A stretch of 20,190 nucleotides of DNA, from NCBI RefSeq assembly GCF_000485595.1, contig NW_014577131.1, positions 267,145 through 287,334 on the forward strand. The letters run 5' to 3'. Both the position numbers and the translations under genes were made by a program. Every line of letters starts with the position of its first letter. The first letter of the stretch is position 1. The notes under the pieces are model-generated. The model saw only the letters and a list, made by a program, of their open reading frames with translations, had not been told where the DNA came from and ran no database searches. The DNA comes from Priapulus caudatus (Eukaryota > Priapulida > Priapulimorpha > Priapulimorphida > Priapulidae). Shown here piece by piece: positions 1-10,200 of this stretch.

Positions 1-470
1 AACAGTGTTGACTTGTTATAAAAACATACTGTCTCTGTTCGTAACCGAGCTGTGTCACGCGAAATCACACAAAGACTGACGAAATTCTCGCGTTTGCTAA
101 CGTTGCCCAGTAAATGTAAATGACTGCAAGTACATAGGCTATTAGACTGGTACTTGCTCCCACCTCGATTACCCATTGAGTAACTAAGCTAAGCTGAGAG
201 GTGGGAGAAAGTACCAGTCTATGGGCTATAGGTGGCGCACTGTTTTCCAACTCCCATACGAGCCTCGCCATTGGAGCGTTGCAAAAACGTTGCAGCGTAA
301 GAATGAGGTCACGAAGAGCGCCGGTGGGTGTTTCCTGATTCTGACAGCCATTTACATTTACTGGGCAACGTTAGCGAACGCGAGAATTTCGTCAGTCTTT
401 GTGTGATTTCGCGTGACACAGCTCGGTTACGAACAGAGACAGTATGTTTTTATAACAAGTAAACACTGTT
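1..470. repeat. Foldback (long inverted repeat) element, left end cut by window
   Basis: Bases 1-122 are the reverse complement of 349-470 with about two mismatches in 122 positions (near bases 10 and 95). The pairing reaches base 1, so the element continues off the window. The loop (123-348) contains a second inverted pair, 141-165 against 199-222, built on the motif tagactggtactt. No transposase coding is visible, and the short open frames inside are mirror images produced by the inverted arms. The near identity of the arms suggests a young insertion or arm conversion. Superfamily is unassigned because neither outer end with its target duplication can be seen. Confidence 0.8.
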
Positions 471-768
471 GTTGAAATAGAAACAAAGATGGAGTAGAAT
501 GGTTGAATATTTGTGTTGTAGATTTCGTGTGAAATCCAGCGAGCGTCGAGCGAATTTGGGCAGCACGCTTTCCTACCTGCTATATATATAAGTGTAAGTG
601 TGCACAGTGCAGCAGCGTGAGGAATGGCGGCCGCAAGCGTATGTTGCAAATAGGATTTGGACAAAATTTACAGGAAACTGTCGACAATAATAGATGAAAG
701 AGAGTATAGAAACATTAAGAATTTGGTAGTAAATAGATTTCGTATTTATTTACACTATATTTTATTGA
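471..768. other. No gene recognised
   Basis: The stretch between the foldback element and the retrotransposon remnant has no convincing coding signal. A 90-codon open frame on the minus strand over 392-664 overlaps the repeat arm, and I recognise no domain in it. Confidence 0.5.
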
Positions 769-975
769 AAAGCTTCAAGTGCCTGTGGGTCCAGACTCCA
801 GGTGCAACAAAACTTTTTTAGCCAGAGAGTGGTGCAACCCTGGAATAAACTCCCACAAAGTGCAGTCGCAGCTACCACTACTATTACTAACGTATTTAAG
901 GACAGAATCGACCGATTCATGAAATGGTTCAAGGATAGAGTCCCAATAAAACCAATGTCATTTACATCAATATAA
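769..975 (+). pseudogene. 3' tail of a non-LTR (CR1/jockey-like) retrotransposon ORF2
   Basis: An open frame from 769 to the TAA at 973-975 encodes about 68 residues. It contains FFSQRVVQPWNKLPQSAV followed by FKDRIDRFM. This fits the pattern found at the extreme C-terminus of CR1/jockey-clade reverse transcriptase polyproteins (FF..RV...WN.LP..V......FK..LD). The frame is closed upstream by TGA at 766-768, and no reverse transcriptase or endonuclease domain precedes it. This is therefore a 5'-truncated, dead copy, which is usual for LINE insertions. The clade is an inference from the short motif only. Confidence 0.7.
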
Positions 976-1004
976 ATATAATATTATATCAATATAATAG
1001 GTTA

Positions 1005-1369
1005 GGCCGATGAAAGTTGATTTCATGGTTCTCGTCAGGCATTGTTGAGATTTAGGGATTTAGATCAACATTCATCTTTCATATACAAACCAATAGAACT
1101 TAAGTGAGGGTATCAGGTCTTGTACATATGCAAAATAAGATTGAAAAATGTCGTAACTTCTTTGTTGACAGTTTTTAGTCAAATTTTTACTGTTTGTCTT
1201 CCATACATGTAGTGCTGACTGTAGATTGTTGATTTTTTGAGGCGGGAATTTTATATGGGCACTTTTTGATGCGGGAATTTCGTCAGCGATGAGTGTTGAA
1301 CTTTTTTGGTGCGGGAGTAAAATTTGATGCGGGCGCTGACGAGAACCATGACATCAACTTTCATCGGCC
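1005..1369. mobile_element. Harbinger-like MITE with TTA target duplication
   Basis: Terminal inverted repeats of 34 bp (1005-1038 and 1336-1369) start with GGCCGATGAAAGTTGAT and differ at one position. They are flanked by TTA on both sides (1002-1004 and 1370-1372), the 3-bp TWA duplication typical of PIF/Harbinger elements. The right half (about 1238-1335) carries four spaced copies of a GATGCGGGA-like subterminal motif. The element is 365 bp with no coding capacity, so it is non-autonomous. Confidence 0.75.
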
Positions 1370-1372
1370 TTA

Positions 1373-1412
1373 TGGTTATGGTTAGGGTTAGGGTTAGGGG
1401 TCAGGGTTAGGC
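1373..1412 (+). repeat. Short interstitial telomere-like (TTAGGG) array
   Basis: Five imperfect TTAGGG-type units, two of them TTATGG or TCAGGG variants, lie directly beside the right target duplication of the preceding MITE. The tract is far too short and degenerate to be a chromosome end. Confidence 0.8.
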
Positions 1413-1510
1413 ACATTGGTTTAATTGGGACCCATGATCTCTATCCTTGGGCCCATGAAATCGCAAAGTATGGGTGCATATTAGGCTAGGCCTATCACAA
1501 CCCATTATCC

Positions 1511-1511
1511 T

Positions 1512-1542
<31 letters not shown>

Positions 1543-1556
1543 TACTAACTAACTAA
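1511..1556 (+). repeat. (CTAA)n microsatellite
   Basis: About ten tandem CTAA units with one interruption (attacta). Confidence 0.95.
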
Positions 1557-2584
1557 GGGTAAGGAACACTAACTAGTCCTATTACCGGATAACCGCCATT
1601 GCCAAATAACTTTAAAATGACTTAGTCAGTCTAGGCGTGCACTTAAACAGACTTAGACCAATGGGGAACTGGAAAATGGCCACGATTGCACGCACCTACC
1701 TCACAAGAATACTGTAGGTGTATTACACAGTTCAAAACTACGTTGACAAAGCGAAGTAGTTTAGCTACTGTCTTAATAATGAATTGTCTACACAAAGTCA
1801 GCCATGCTTTTCCGAAGTTACCCGAATAATGCCGACAGCAATGTCTGACCACTATGGTCTGACATCACATAACTTTTCTGGTTAGCGAATATACTGTTTA
1901 CGGAGGCGTGGAACCAGTCTAAACTTCGATCATCATCATCGTAAATGTGTCAACGATGGTGATACTAAATGCTAAAATGATAAATGGTAAATGATACTGT
2001 ATGTATAGAAGCGATATATCATTCAACCATTCCGTATTACAGGAAGTTTTGCGGGAGATTTATTGACAATTAAAGTAATATAAGATATTATACGGTATGA
2101 AATGCGTTTACGGTTTAGCAAAAACTTTAACACTTGAACAATGTGATGTCATAAATGTAAGATGGCAGCGCCCATTGTAGAAAAGTTTGTGAATGCATGT
2201 ATTTTAAATCGGAAATGAGTGTCACTATTATACATTTCTATCAAGTAACTTCTCATACTGTTGCAAAAATTCTAACATTTGACCTGAATCGCAGGAACTT
2301 GACATCCTGCCTCTAGGTATTTCACCGTCGGTGTCCTGTGGTCCTGACAGTGACAGTGACACTGACACTGACAGGATACTCAGTGACTGACTTCGTCTGA
2401 CGCAACATTTGTTATGATAGACTTAACATTATCATATACATACTCGGTTATATCACTGGTATCCACATATTTGTGATGGCGGGCTAAATAACTTGCCAGT
2501 AAATAATATTTTTATTAGAGATATGTAGGCCTACTCAATACATACATAGCAACATCCAACACTAACAGTCACTGTAACAGTAAC
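1557..2584. other. Intergenic, no gene recognised
   Basis: AT-rich sequence with no supported gene. A short six-base repeat of the TGACAG/TGACAC type lies at about 2345-2375. At 2159-2167 the string AAGATGGCA resembles a YY1-type motif (AANATGGCG) on the plus strand upstream of PARL. It opens a frame of only 18 codons, and I found no splice path joining it in frame to PARL, so a promoter role is speculative. Confidence 0.5.
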
Positions 2585-2828
2585 GCTCATACTCATAGGG
2601 TCTATGCCCCCGGGGGTACTGCCGGAACGTACCCTGGCCCTGGGTACGGTCCGGTATACCGGAACGTACCCTGGTAACTATCTAGCTGATATGGTTAGGG
2701 AGTAGGCGTAGGCGACTCCCTAGACTCGTTAGTGGAGTAGGCGAGGTACGGTCCGGCATATTAGATAGTAGTATTTAGTACCCAGAGTACGTTCCGGCAG
2801 TACCCTGGCGGAAATAGACCCTCTCAGC
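2585..2828. mobile_element. TIR element, copy 1, with 9-bp target duplication
   Basis: The 244-bp element starts GCTCATACTCATAGGGTC and ends GACCCTCTCAGC. Its inverted ends carry the TACTGCCGGAACGTACCCTG motif. The 9-bp direct repeat AACAGTAAC flanks it exactly (2576-2584 and 2829-2837). It is the opposite orientation to the copies at 12.8 and 15.8 kb and holds a single TTAGGG-like unit internally. A 9-bp duplication with long TIRs would suit Mutator-like or Merlin-like elements; that assignment is inference. There is no coding capacity. Confidence 0.85.
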
Positions 2829-3027
2829 AACAGTAACACTAACAGTACTGGTAAAACTATGATTTTGATTGTTTTGGTTGTAAATAATGGATGAAATATG
2901 ATATTGGTATTATTAATATTAATGTTAATCGTTACTTGTGATTGTGAGTTGAACTTTTAGGGCAGTCACATGTTTAAAGTAGTTATATTGTAATACATTT
3001 TCAGGTATTTAGTATAAAGCATTCATC

Positions 3028-6000
3028 ATGCTACCATATTCCAAACTGAGCTGTTTGGGACGAAGCAGAGGTTTGTTAAAATCACCTCTTCAGAAACAAA
3101 CGTCACTGCGTTTCTTCATGAGAAATAAAGATATAAACTCCTCAGGTATTAAACCGCCTAACCTCGTCTTAATAAGGTTTAACAATGCTTTCTGAAAAAT
3201 TGTGTAATTTAGTGAGAAATAATATGATTGAAATCAATGTACAGTATCACACGTCACAATGCTCATAAAATCTTCTATTGTAAAGGTGATGGTGATGGCT
3301 ATGAATATGTCCTTACTGTGGAAAGCCTGTAATGATGATCAGTTAATTAGAATAACAAGAACAATATCATGATATATTCCTAACTGCTTCTTGCCACAAT
3401 AATTCAAATGATTGAAATCAGTTCAAAAACCATTTAGTTATAGACTAATTGGATTAATTTTACACGTTTCCAGGAAAATCCAAGCGCCTGGAGATCGCCC
3501 CAAGAGTGGAGCCACATGGGGGAATGTCAGATGTCAGCTTTAAAAAGCTGCTGAAACCCTTGGCATTTACAGTTGTGGTACAGCTTAAATAGTTTATAGT
3601 TTTATAAGACAGAATGTACCGATTATGTGTGCTTTATTTTATGATAAGCCCATATAGAAACAAATAAATTTGCTTGAGCTTGTCCCCAGATGGCATTAGG
3701 TGGCAAGAGCCAGAAGTGAATTGGCTGCCATTGGTAGCGACCCTTGGTTTTGCTGGGCGGGTCTTGGGCTTTTGTTTATGATTATGTGTGTTATGGTCCA
3801 TTAGGTCCTGATTTGTTTGGCTCTAACTTAATAGCGATCCTTCTGTTTTAGTAATCATCAAGGTTTCTCCATTGCAGCTACTAAATTCTCAACTGGCCCT
3901 TAGAGGGATGTCACTTAGCGCTATCTGGTGACAAGGTCAAGCAACTTTATTCATTTCTCAAAGACGACTAGACCAGATTTCAAAACTGTTGCTAACAGGT
4001 TAAAATTATGTAGTTTATCATAAAGTAAAGCACTCATAGTATTACCATGAAATGCAACGAACTTATTCCAAGATGACATATATCACTCTGTATAGTTTTT
4101 TTTTTTTGAAAAAAGCAAACAAATAGTATATCTGAATTTGGAAGTTCCAGCGAATTTGGAGCTGTAGTGGTGGGAGTGTATCGTTATTACCCCTGAACAC
4201 AAAGAATACCTGTGACATGGTTTTGCAGTTCTCGGCAGGAAGCTTTGCTGGCTGTGCAATCTGGCAATATGAGAACATGTTGACAAGAGCACAGCAGTTC
4301 GCACAGCGATCGCAGGACATGTACACAGACAGGTTTCCTCGTTATAAGTTCAGCTCCCTCAGGCAACGGGTAAGTGCGATGTAGCTTACCGATCTTCAAA
4401 TGAGATAAATGTGATGGCTGTTATTATAGTGAGATGCTTCACTGGTTTGAAGCTCTGTGTGAAGCAAAGATTATCGATGAAGTTGTTGTTCATTGGCACG
4501 TGGAGTCTGGCACAATTCTAATAATTATTATTTGATTACGGAACAGGTGAACAGGGTGTGGAACAGTCTGTCCGAGGGTCAAAAGGTGACCACTGCCATC
4601 ATAGGAATCAACGCACTTGTATTTCTTGCATGGAAAATTCCTCGGTTCCAACCAGCGATGGCAAAGTGGTTCTGCTCGAATCCAGCCTCAAGTAAGAGTT
4701 CAATAATTGTGAAACCATGTTGTGGATCAGGCATTTTGTGTTAATCGCTCAAAGATTTCTTACTTCCAATATCACCCAACAAATGAATTGCCTTATATTG
4801 AATTGTAATAAGCATAATTTTTTTCAGAAGCCATGTGCCTACCGATGGTCTTGTCTAGCTTCAGCCATTTCTCGGTTTGGCATTTAGCGGCCAACATGTA
4901 TGTCCTGTGGACATTTTCCACTACCATAGTGAATATTCTAGGAAAGGAGCAATTCTTAGCTATGTATCTCAGCGCAGGTAAAACACAATATCTAATTGGT
5001 AAATAATAACTTTATTAATAGTTTTATTAATTATAATTATAATTAATAATGTAATAATGCAATTAATAATATAATAATAATTATATGAATTAATAATCAT
5101 GCAGCTAATCAGATGTGTACAGAGAAGGCGCAAGTTTGATCAGTTTCGAAACCGTGTTTTTGGTAGGTGTGATATCAAGCCTAGCAAGTTACCTACACAA
5201 GACAGCTATAGTCAGACCTGGCTTATCACTTGGGGCTGTAAGTACAGCCAATGCATGTAGGTTATCGATAAATGAGCTGTCGCTTACCATAACTCAGCTG
5301 TCAACAGCAATATCATGCCAATGGGCAATTATCACACTGATCACATATATATCACTGTATCACGCAAATGATTCCATCTAGAACTCCCGGGCTGGGTTGC
5401 TACGAACTAGTCGACAGCCTTGTGTGCCAACACCTTTCTTCCTATGTGCCCCAGGAGCTAACCCTTGTCTAAATATCAGCACAGGTCTTCCATGATTTTT
5501 TCTAGTGTTTTACTGTGCTCCACTTCGGTAATTGGTAATCTCGTTAGGGGTATCATCGTTCTTTTATCTTTGAGATACTATTATGTTGTTTTCTTTTCAT
5601 TTCTCGACAGTCTGGAGCCATTATGTCGGTGCTGGGATCTGTCTGCACACAGATACCACAAGCTCAGCTTGCCATCCTCTTTCTTCCCTGGTTCTCCTTC
5701 ACTGCTAGCAGTGTAAGCATTGGCATCTTATGTCTTTCATTGGCATTTGGCATTACTTTACATCCTTTGTGCTTTGCAATAGAAAAGCCGTTCAGGCTGT
5801 GTATTTGTCGGTGGTGCCCGTGGGTGAGGCATCATCCTACTTTTCTGGCCATGCTATATGAATTGGCTATCCATTTTTGTGGATGCACGTGCACGAGCTG
5901 TACCAACTTTTGTCACGACTGTCAAGTATTATATTGTGGTTTTTGTCTCTGTTACAGGGAATTAAGGCAGTGCTAGCATTGGACACAGCAGGCGTAATGT

Positions 6001-6637
6001 TAGGCTGGCGAGTGTTTGACCATGCTGCACATTTGGGTGGTTGTCTCTTTGGCATGTAAGTGCACAGCCACTATTTCTCCACTGGCACCTTATGACAGGT
6101 TGTCTTAGGCCTAAAAAAAAGACGTTTGTTTCTGCTAACCCGACCGAGTCCATTTTAACCCCCCCCCCCGTGTCGAATTTTTCGGTGAATGAATTGATTT
6201 GACTTTGAAGTCATTATATGGGCTGTAAGTATTGTTCGAATACCACAAAAAAGTAAAAAATATTTAATAAAAAAAGTTGCCTGCCTCCCGTGTCCAATTT
6301 TTTTCAGCTTGTTAGCGGAAACAAACATCTTTTTTTCTTAGGCCTTAGATGAAGTTTAAGCATATTGCTATTAGGATTATCATTGTCGTGAAAGTAGCTT
6401 AGGCTGCTGATAGGTGGTTTCGTGCATGTGATGATGTGGGTCTGCCATGTTCGAATCGGCTAACTACCACCTAGGCAGGACTCGCATAACTGTTGCTGTT
6501 GACCCCCCCCCCAAATTAGCTATCCGTTTGTATTACATTGCAGATGGTACGTGAAGTATGGTAGTGATTTAATCTGGAAAAGGAGGGAGCCCCTCATGTC
6601 CCAGTGGCACGCGTTCAGACAGCGGCCGAGAAGTTAA
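3028..6637 (+). CDS. PARL: Mitochondrial rhomboid protease PARL (nine exons, 340 aa)
   Basis: Spliced exons: 3028-3145, 3474-3577, 4229-4369, 4547-4691, 4828-4977, 5167-5237, 5611-5712, 5958-6055, 6544-6637. All introns are GT..AG, phases match at every junction, and the total is 1023 nt. The N-terminus ([15 protein letters not shown] onward) is rich in Arg, Lys and Ser without acidic residues until about residue 35, as in a mitochondrial presequence. The multi-pass rhomboid domain includes [31 protein letters not shown], the serine motif GASGA (catalytic Ser about residue 244, placed by the exon 6/7 junction) and DHAAHLGG (catalytic His about 302). In animals PARL cleaves transmembrane segments of proteins such as PINK1 and PGAM5 in the inner mitochondrial membrane. 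Human PARL is 379 aa; the difference is mostly N-terminal. The gene converges with RNASEH2B. No defect is visible. Confidence 0.95.
6108..6344. mobile_element. Harbinger-like MITE in PARL intron 8
   Basis: Inverted ends at 6108-6139 and 6311-6344 begin GGCCTAA and share the block GTTTGTTTCYGCTAAC. TTA flanks both sides (6105-6107 and 6345-6347). The 237-bp element has the same GGCC terminus and TTA duplication as the one at 1005-1369 but a different internal sequence, so it is a different family of the same superfamily. A homopolymer C run lies at about 6160-6169. It sits wholly inside the intron and leaves the splice sites intact. Confidence 0.75.
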
Positions 6638-6983
6638 AACTTCACCGTTCAGCGAAGCTTTCACGGAAGACGTGCAGAAGGAAGTGACCCGCCGATGAAT
6701 TAACGGAGGCTGCTGTGCTCCAAGCTGCCATTTTAAGACCGGGAAACATCTGAAATGATGAAGTGCTCCGACATGAGAGAAGAAATCGACTGACACTGAT
6801 AACCAGTGTATACATGTGCAAACTACCGTGATGCTTAGTCGGAAACAGGAAATCTAACATTTTCTATCCATTTACGTGAAAGCTGCAGTCCTTATTTATT
6901 GTGAAGTGATGAAAGTACATGTGAGTAATTCTACAGAGATGGTATATCACAATGTACTAGTGAGATGAGTACGATCGAAACGT

Positions 6984-6989
6984 TTTATT
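6984..6989 (-). terminator. Candidate polyadenylation signal AATAAA for RNASEH2B
   Basis: TTTATT on the plus strand reads AATAAA on the minus strand, about 305 bp past the RNASEH2B stop. A second candidate is at 6895-6900. Confidence 0.4.
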
Positions 6990-7180
6990 GTACAGACAAG
7001 TTGAAAAAAGTGAATGTAAGAACTCTTGTCAATATTAAACAAGTGACTGTTGGCTTGGATTGTGTACAAACACATTTCAATGACTTTTGGTCATTTTTTA
7101 ACAAGGAATACAGCTCCTGCTAGCAGTGACTGATTCAAAGACGTTATATACAAATTATATTACAAGGTCACAGTGAACAA

Positions 7181-7186
7181 AATAAA
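7181..7186 (+). terminator. Candidate polyadenylation signal AATAAA for PARL
   Basis: Canonical hexamer about 545 bp past the PARL stop codon; ATTAAA at 7034-7039 is a nearer alternative. Assigned by position only. Confidence 0.4.
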
Positions 7187-7294
7187 TGAAATGCTATATA
7201 TTCACCGTTAATCTATCGGGTTGCCTGAGCGACCAACCGCTACATGTACCAAACCAGTTACTCTCTCAATGCTAAATGATGCTGTTGCAACTGG

Positions 7295-10200
7295 TTACTT
7301 CTTTGCTCCAACCTTCGGTGAAAAGAAACTAGACAAGCTTTTCATACCACTCTTGTCGACTTTACTCAGTACCTTCTGTCCTCTGCTCATCTTGCCAACC
7401 TGAATTTCAGAAGATTAATTCAATCATCTACTAGTTACTACTTCGTTTGCAATCATTAGTCAATTAAGCGATGTGATACAAAGCTGTGATGCTGTTCGTT
7501 GGATGCACAGATCATATTTCATGCAATACATTACCCTTACACTAAGAGTCTTTGTGTTTCCACTTGTCTTACTGTAGTCTTCCGTGGGTTCTGAGCATTG
7601 TTTTTCCATCTTTATTCTCTGTAGAAGAAACCAGCAAATAATGACTTGAGCTTGTTAGAGCAAACCACGAATAGCTTGTGCTGCACACATTTTGTAACCA
7701 TAGTGACTGAGAATAGACTATGTCGGAAATGCATTAAGCCATTATTTCTTGTCATTCAAAAAAGGCCTCATGAATGTTAATAGACAAGAGCTAGTATGAA
7801 TTATCACATGAATACAAGAACCTACTGAAACCTATTCAACAGTCTGACCCACAGGGTTCGTAGCGGGTCTTCCAGTCTTATTAGTACTTATTTTGTTAAA
7901 AATAAAATAAGGGCCCTTATTAGTACTTATTTTTGGTGAAATCTTAGAAAAGTACTTAATAGTCCTTATTTTTTGCCAAAGGATCATTGTTTTCTAAACT
8001 GTTCTCGACTTAGAGTAAGAATTGTTGTATATATAATACGGAATAATTAAATCTGCTGTGCAATTGTGTATATAAATATTATTAGTGTACTTTAATAGTC
8101 GGTGATCTATCAGAAATCGCGTAAAAAAGTCTTATTTTGGCCTTCAGAAAAGGTCTTATAAGTCCTTATTTCAACATGTGACTTACTACTATGAACCCTG
8201 ACCCAAAGTGTGCTACCACCATCTAATGCGTATCTGGACATCGTGTCTGCCATCTGCTGGCAATTTAAAGTGGCTGACAAAACAGATTAACAAAAACAAC
8301 AGACCAGTTGTTAAAACAATAAATTATTGCAATAGTCAATGTAAGGATTTACTGCGAAATTAAACCATTAGTATGACATACCTTCGTAGGAGGCTGGTCT
8401 TCTGGTGATGATAGGATTTCCTTCTTAACATCAGTCTTATCTTCAGTGCTGTGACGTAAATTTAGTTATTAACAAATATCATACTGGATAAATTCAACTA
8501 TAAAATATATCAGTACATTTCCCATCAAACATATCAAATTAGAATTTAGGAAAGCATGCAAGAAATCATTTACATAATGAAAGAAATGAGGATTCATACA
8601 TTTCAAATGACAACGAGATTCTATTCTAGACAATTTTTGACCTATTTAGGTTCACTTACAATCTACTTACCCAAGATATGAATGTAGCTTTTTTGCAAAC
8701 TCAACAGAGAGGTAAGCTGCTATCAGGTCACAAGCATATTTCTTGTACTCACCTACCAAATATAATCATAAAAACGTCAGGGTGTGAAATTAACGGGAGT
8801 CCGGCGTCAAATACTCCCTGATTTGACGCATGCAGGAGTCCGTGTGACTCCCTGAAAATTATGCTATACTAACTAGTTCGTTCCAGAGCACGGCCTCGCG
8901 GAATTACCGTATTTTTTCAGCTAATGTCCAAAGAAAATTTGGCAGATGTGCAACCGCATGAATCTTAAAAATAAGCACATGCGTTATTGTTAATATCTTT
9001 AATTTTGAACCTCAGACTGCGGACTCCCTCATTTTGCTGCGGACTCCCTCTTTTTGAGGTTAGGGAGTCCGTTGGACTCCCGTGTTCAAAAGTTAATTTC
9101 TACCCCTGAACGTTATGATAAAAATTATAAAAACAGCAATTCACATCTCTCTCTCTCTCTCCCTTTTCTTTCACCTTCTTTCTTCTTCTCGGTCTTATTT
9201 CCTAAGTTCGATCCCCCTCACTAACACTATCTGCACTTACCTTCAGTGGCAGTTTTTACAAATACAGCTGCTTGAGAACCAGCAGACACATTAACAGAGG
9301 TTTTCTTCAGATGTGATGCTGTTAGTTCTACCTGCAAAGTAACGCATAATATTTGCATGCACCTTTCATACAAATAAAGAATACTATGTGACAGCAGAAT
9401 GATCATCCATTATATAATATTTGCCTTTTAATGGTCTAGGATGGGCAGTTGCATTTTCAAATCACACAATGAGAAAGCTTTCTCATAGGTTTCTGCCTCA
9501 CCAAATGTAATGAATCCAACATGAAATTGCCAATAATTATATTTTAGACCCTTTTTACATTAATGCTGTATGTTACAAATCTACAAATGATAATTGCCTA
9601 CCTTTTGTCTAAGAAATTCTAGACACTTGTCCTGATTAAATCTGTATGCCTTCAAATCTGCATCACCTATTGAATTTATAAAAACAAACGGGCTAATATC
9701 ATATGTTTAACCTAAATTGATGTAAAGTTTAAAAATAATCTTGTGTGGGAATTAGTAACTCATAGTTAGATAATATATAAATAATTTTACCTTTTGTATC
9801 TGTTATCATATCCAAGCCACTTATTCCTGAACAATTTAGTAGATGGCAGCACTGTGGGAACTCGTCATCCATCAAAACCTGGTCTAGAAGTTGAAACTTG
9901 CCATTCTAAATAAAAAATATGAATAAATGGCTAGGCAGTTCATCTGACCATTAAATGTATCCCTAAAATGAAACTTTGCTGTAAGCAGCCTGACACATTA
10001 AAAATATGACCGATTTTTGGTGAAATTGTACAATTATATTTCACTGGATAACTACAGTGAGTAAAGCCCAATTGAAACATGTCAATCAGCTTTGATCCAA
10101 CTACCTGGGTCAATAGGGGACGACAATGAAGAACTTACAACTAACTTTACAGACCTGGCTGCTTTTGATGAGATATGGTAATATCAGAAAGATGGGATCC

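Larger units (their letters stand above)
6638..7294. other. Convergent 3' intergenic region of PARL and RNASEH2B
   Basis: This 657-bp interval between the two stop codons holds the 3' UTRs of both genes. Plus-strand polyadenylation candidates are ATTAAA at 7034-7039 and AATAAA at 7181-7186. Minus-strand AATAAA candidates lie at 6984-6989 and 6895-6900. If these are used, the transcripts overlap at their 3' ends. No other gene is seen. Confidence 0.6.

Noticed and set aside
1373-1412. Chromosome end
   Set aside because: Only a few degenerate TTAGGG units, and single-copy gene sequence follows; it is an interstitial repeat. The TTAGGG units at 15.95 kb and 12.97 kb belong to transposons.
2161-2217. 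Short frame beginning ATGGCAGCGCCC as an upstream PARL exon
   Set aside because: It ends after 18 codons, and the acceptor near 3004 does not join it in frame to PARL in any phase.
6412-6472. tRNA-like fold in PARL intron 8 with GTTCGAATC and a GGTGGT/ACCACC stem
   Set aside because: Only about 58 bases long, with no A box, no proper D or anticodon arm and a poor T stem; at most a tRNA-like SINE relic.
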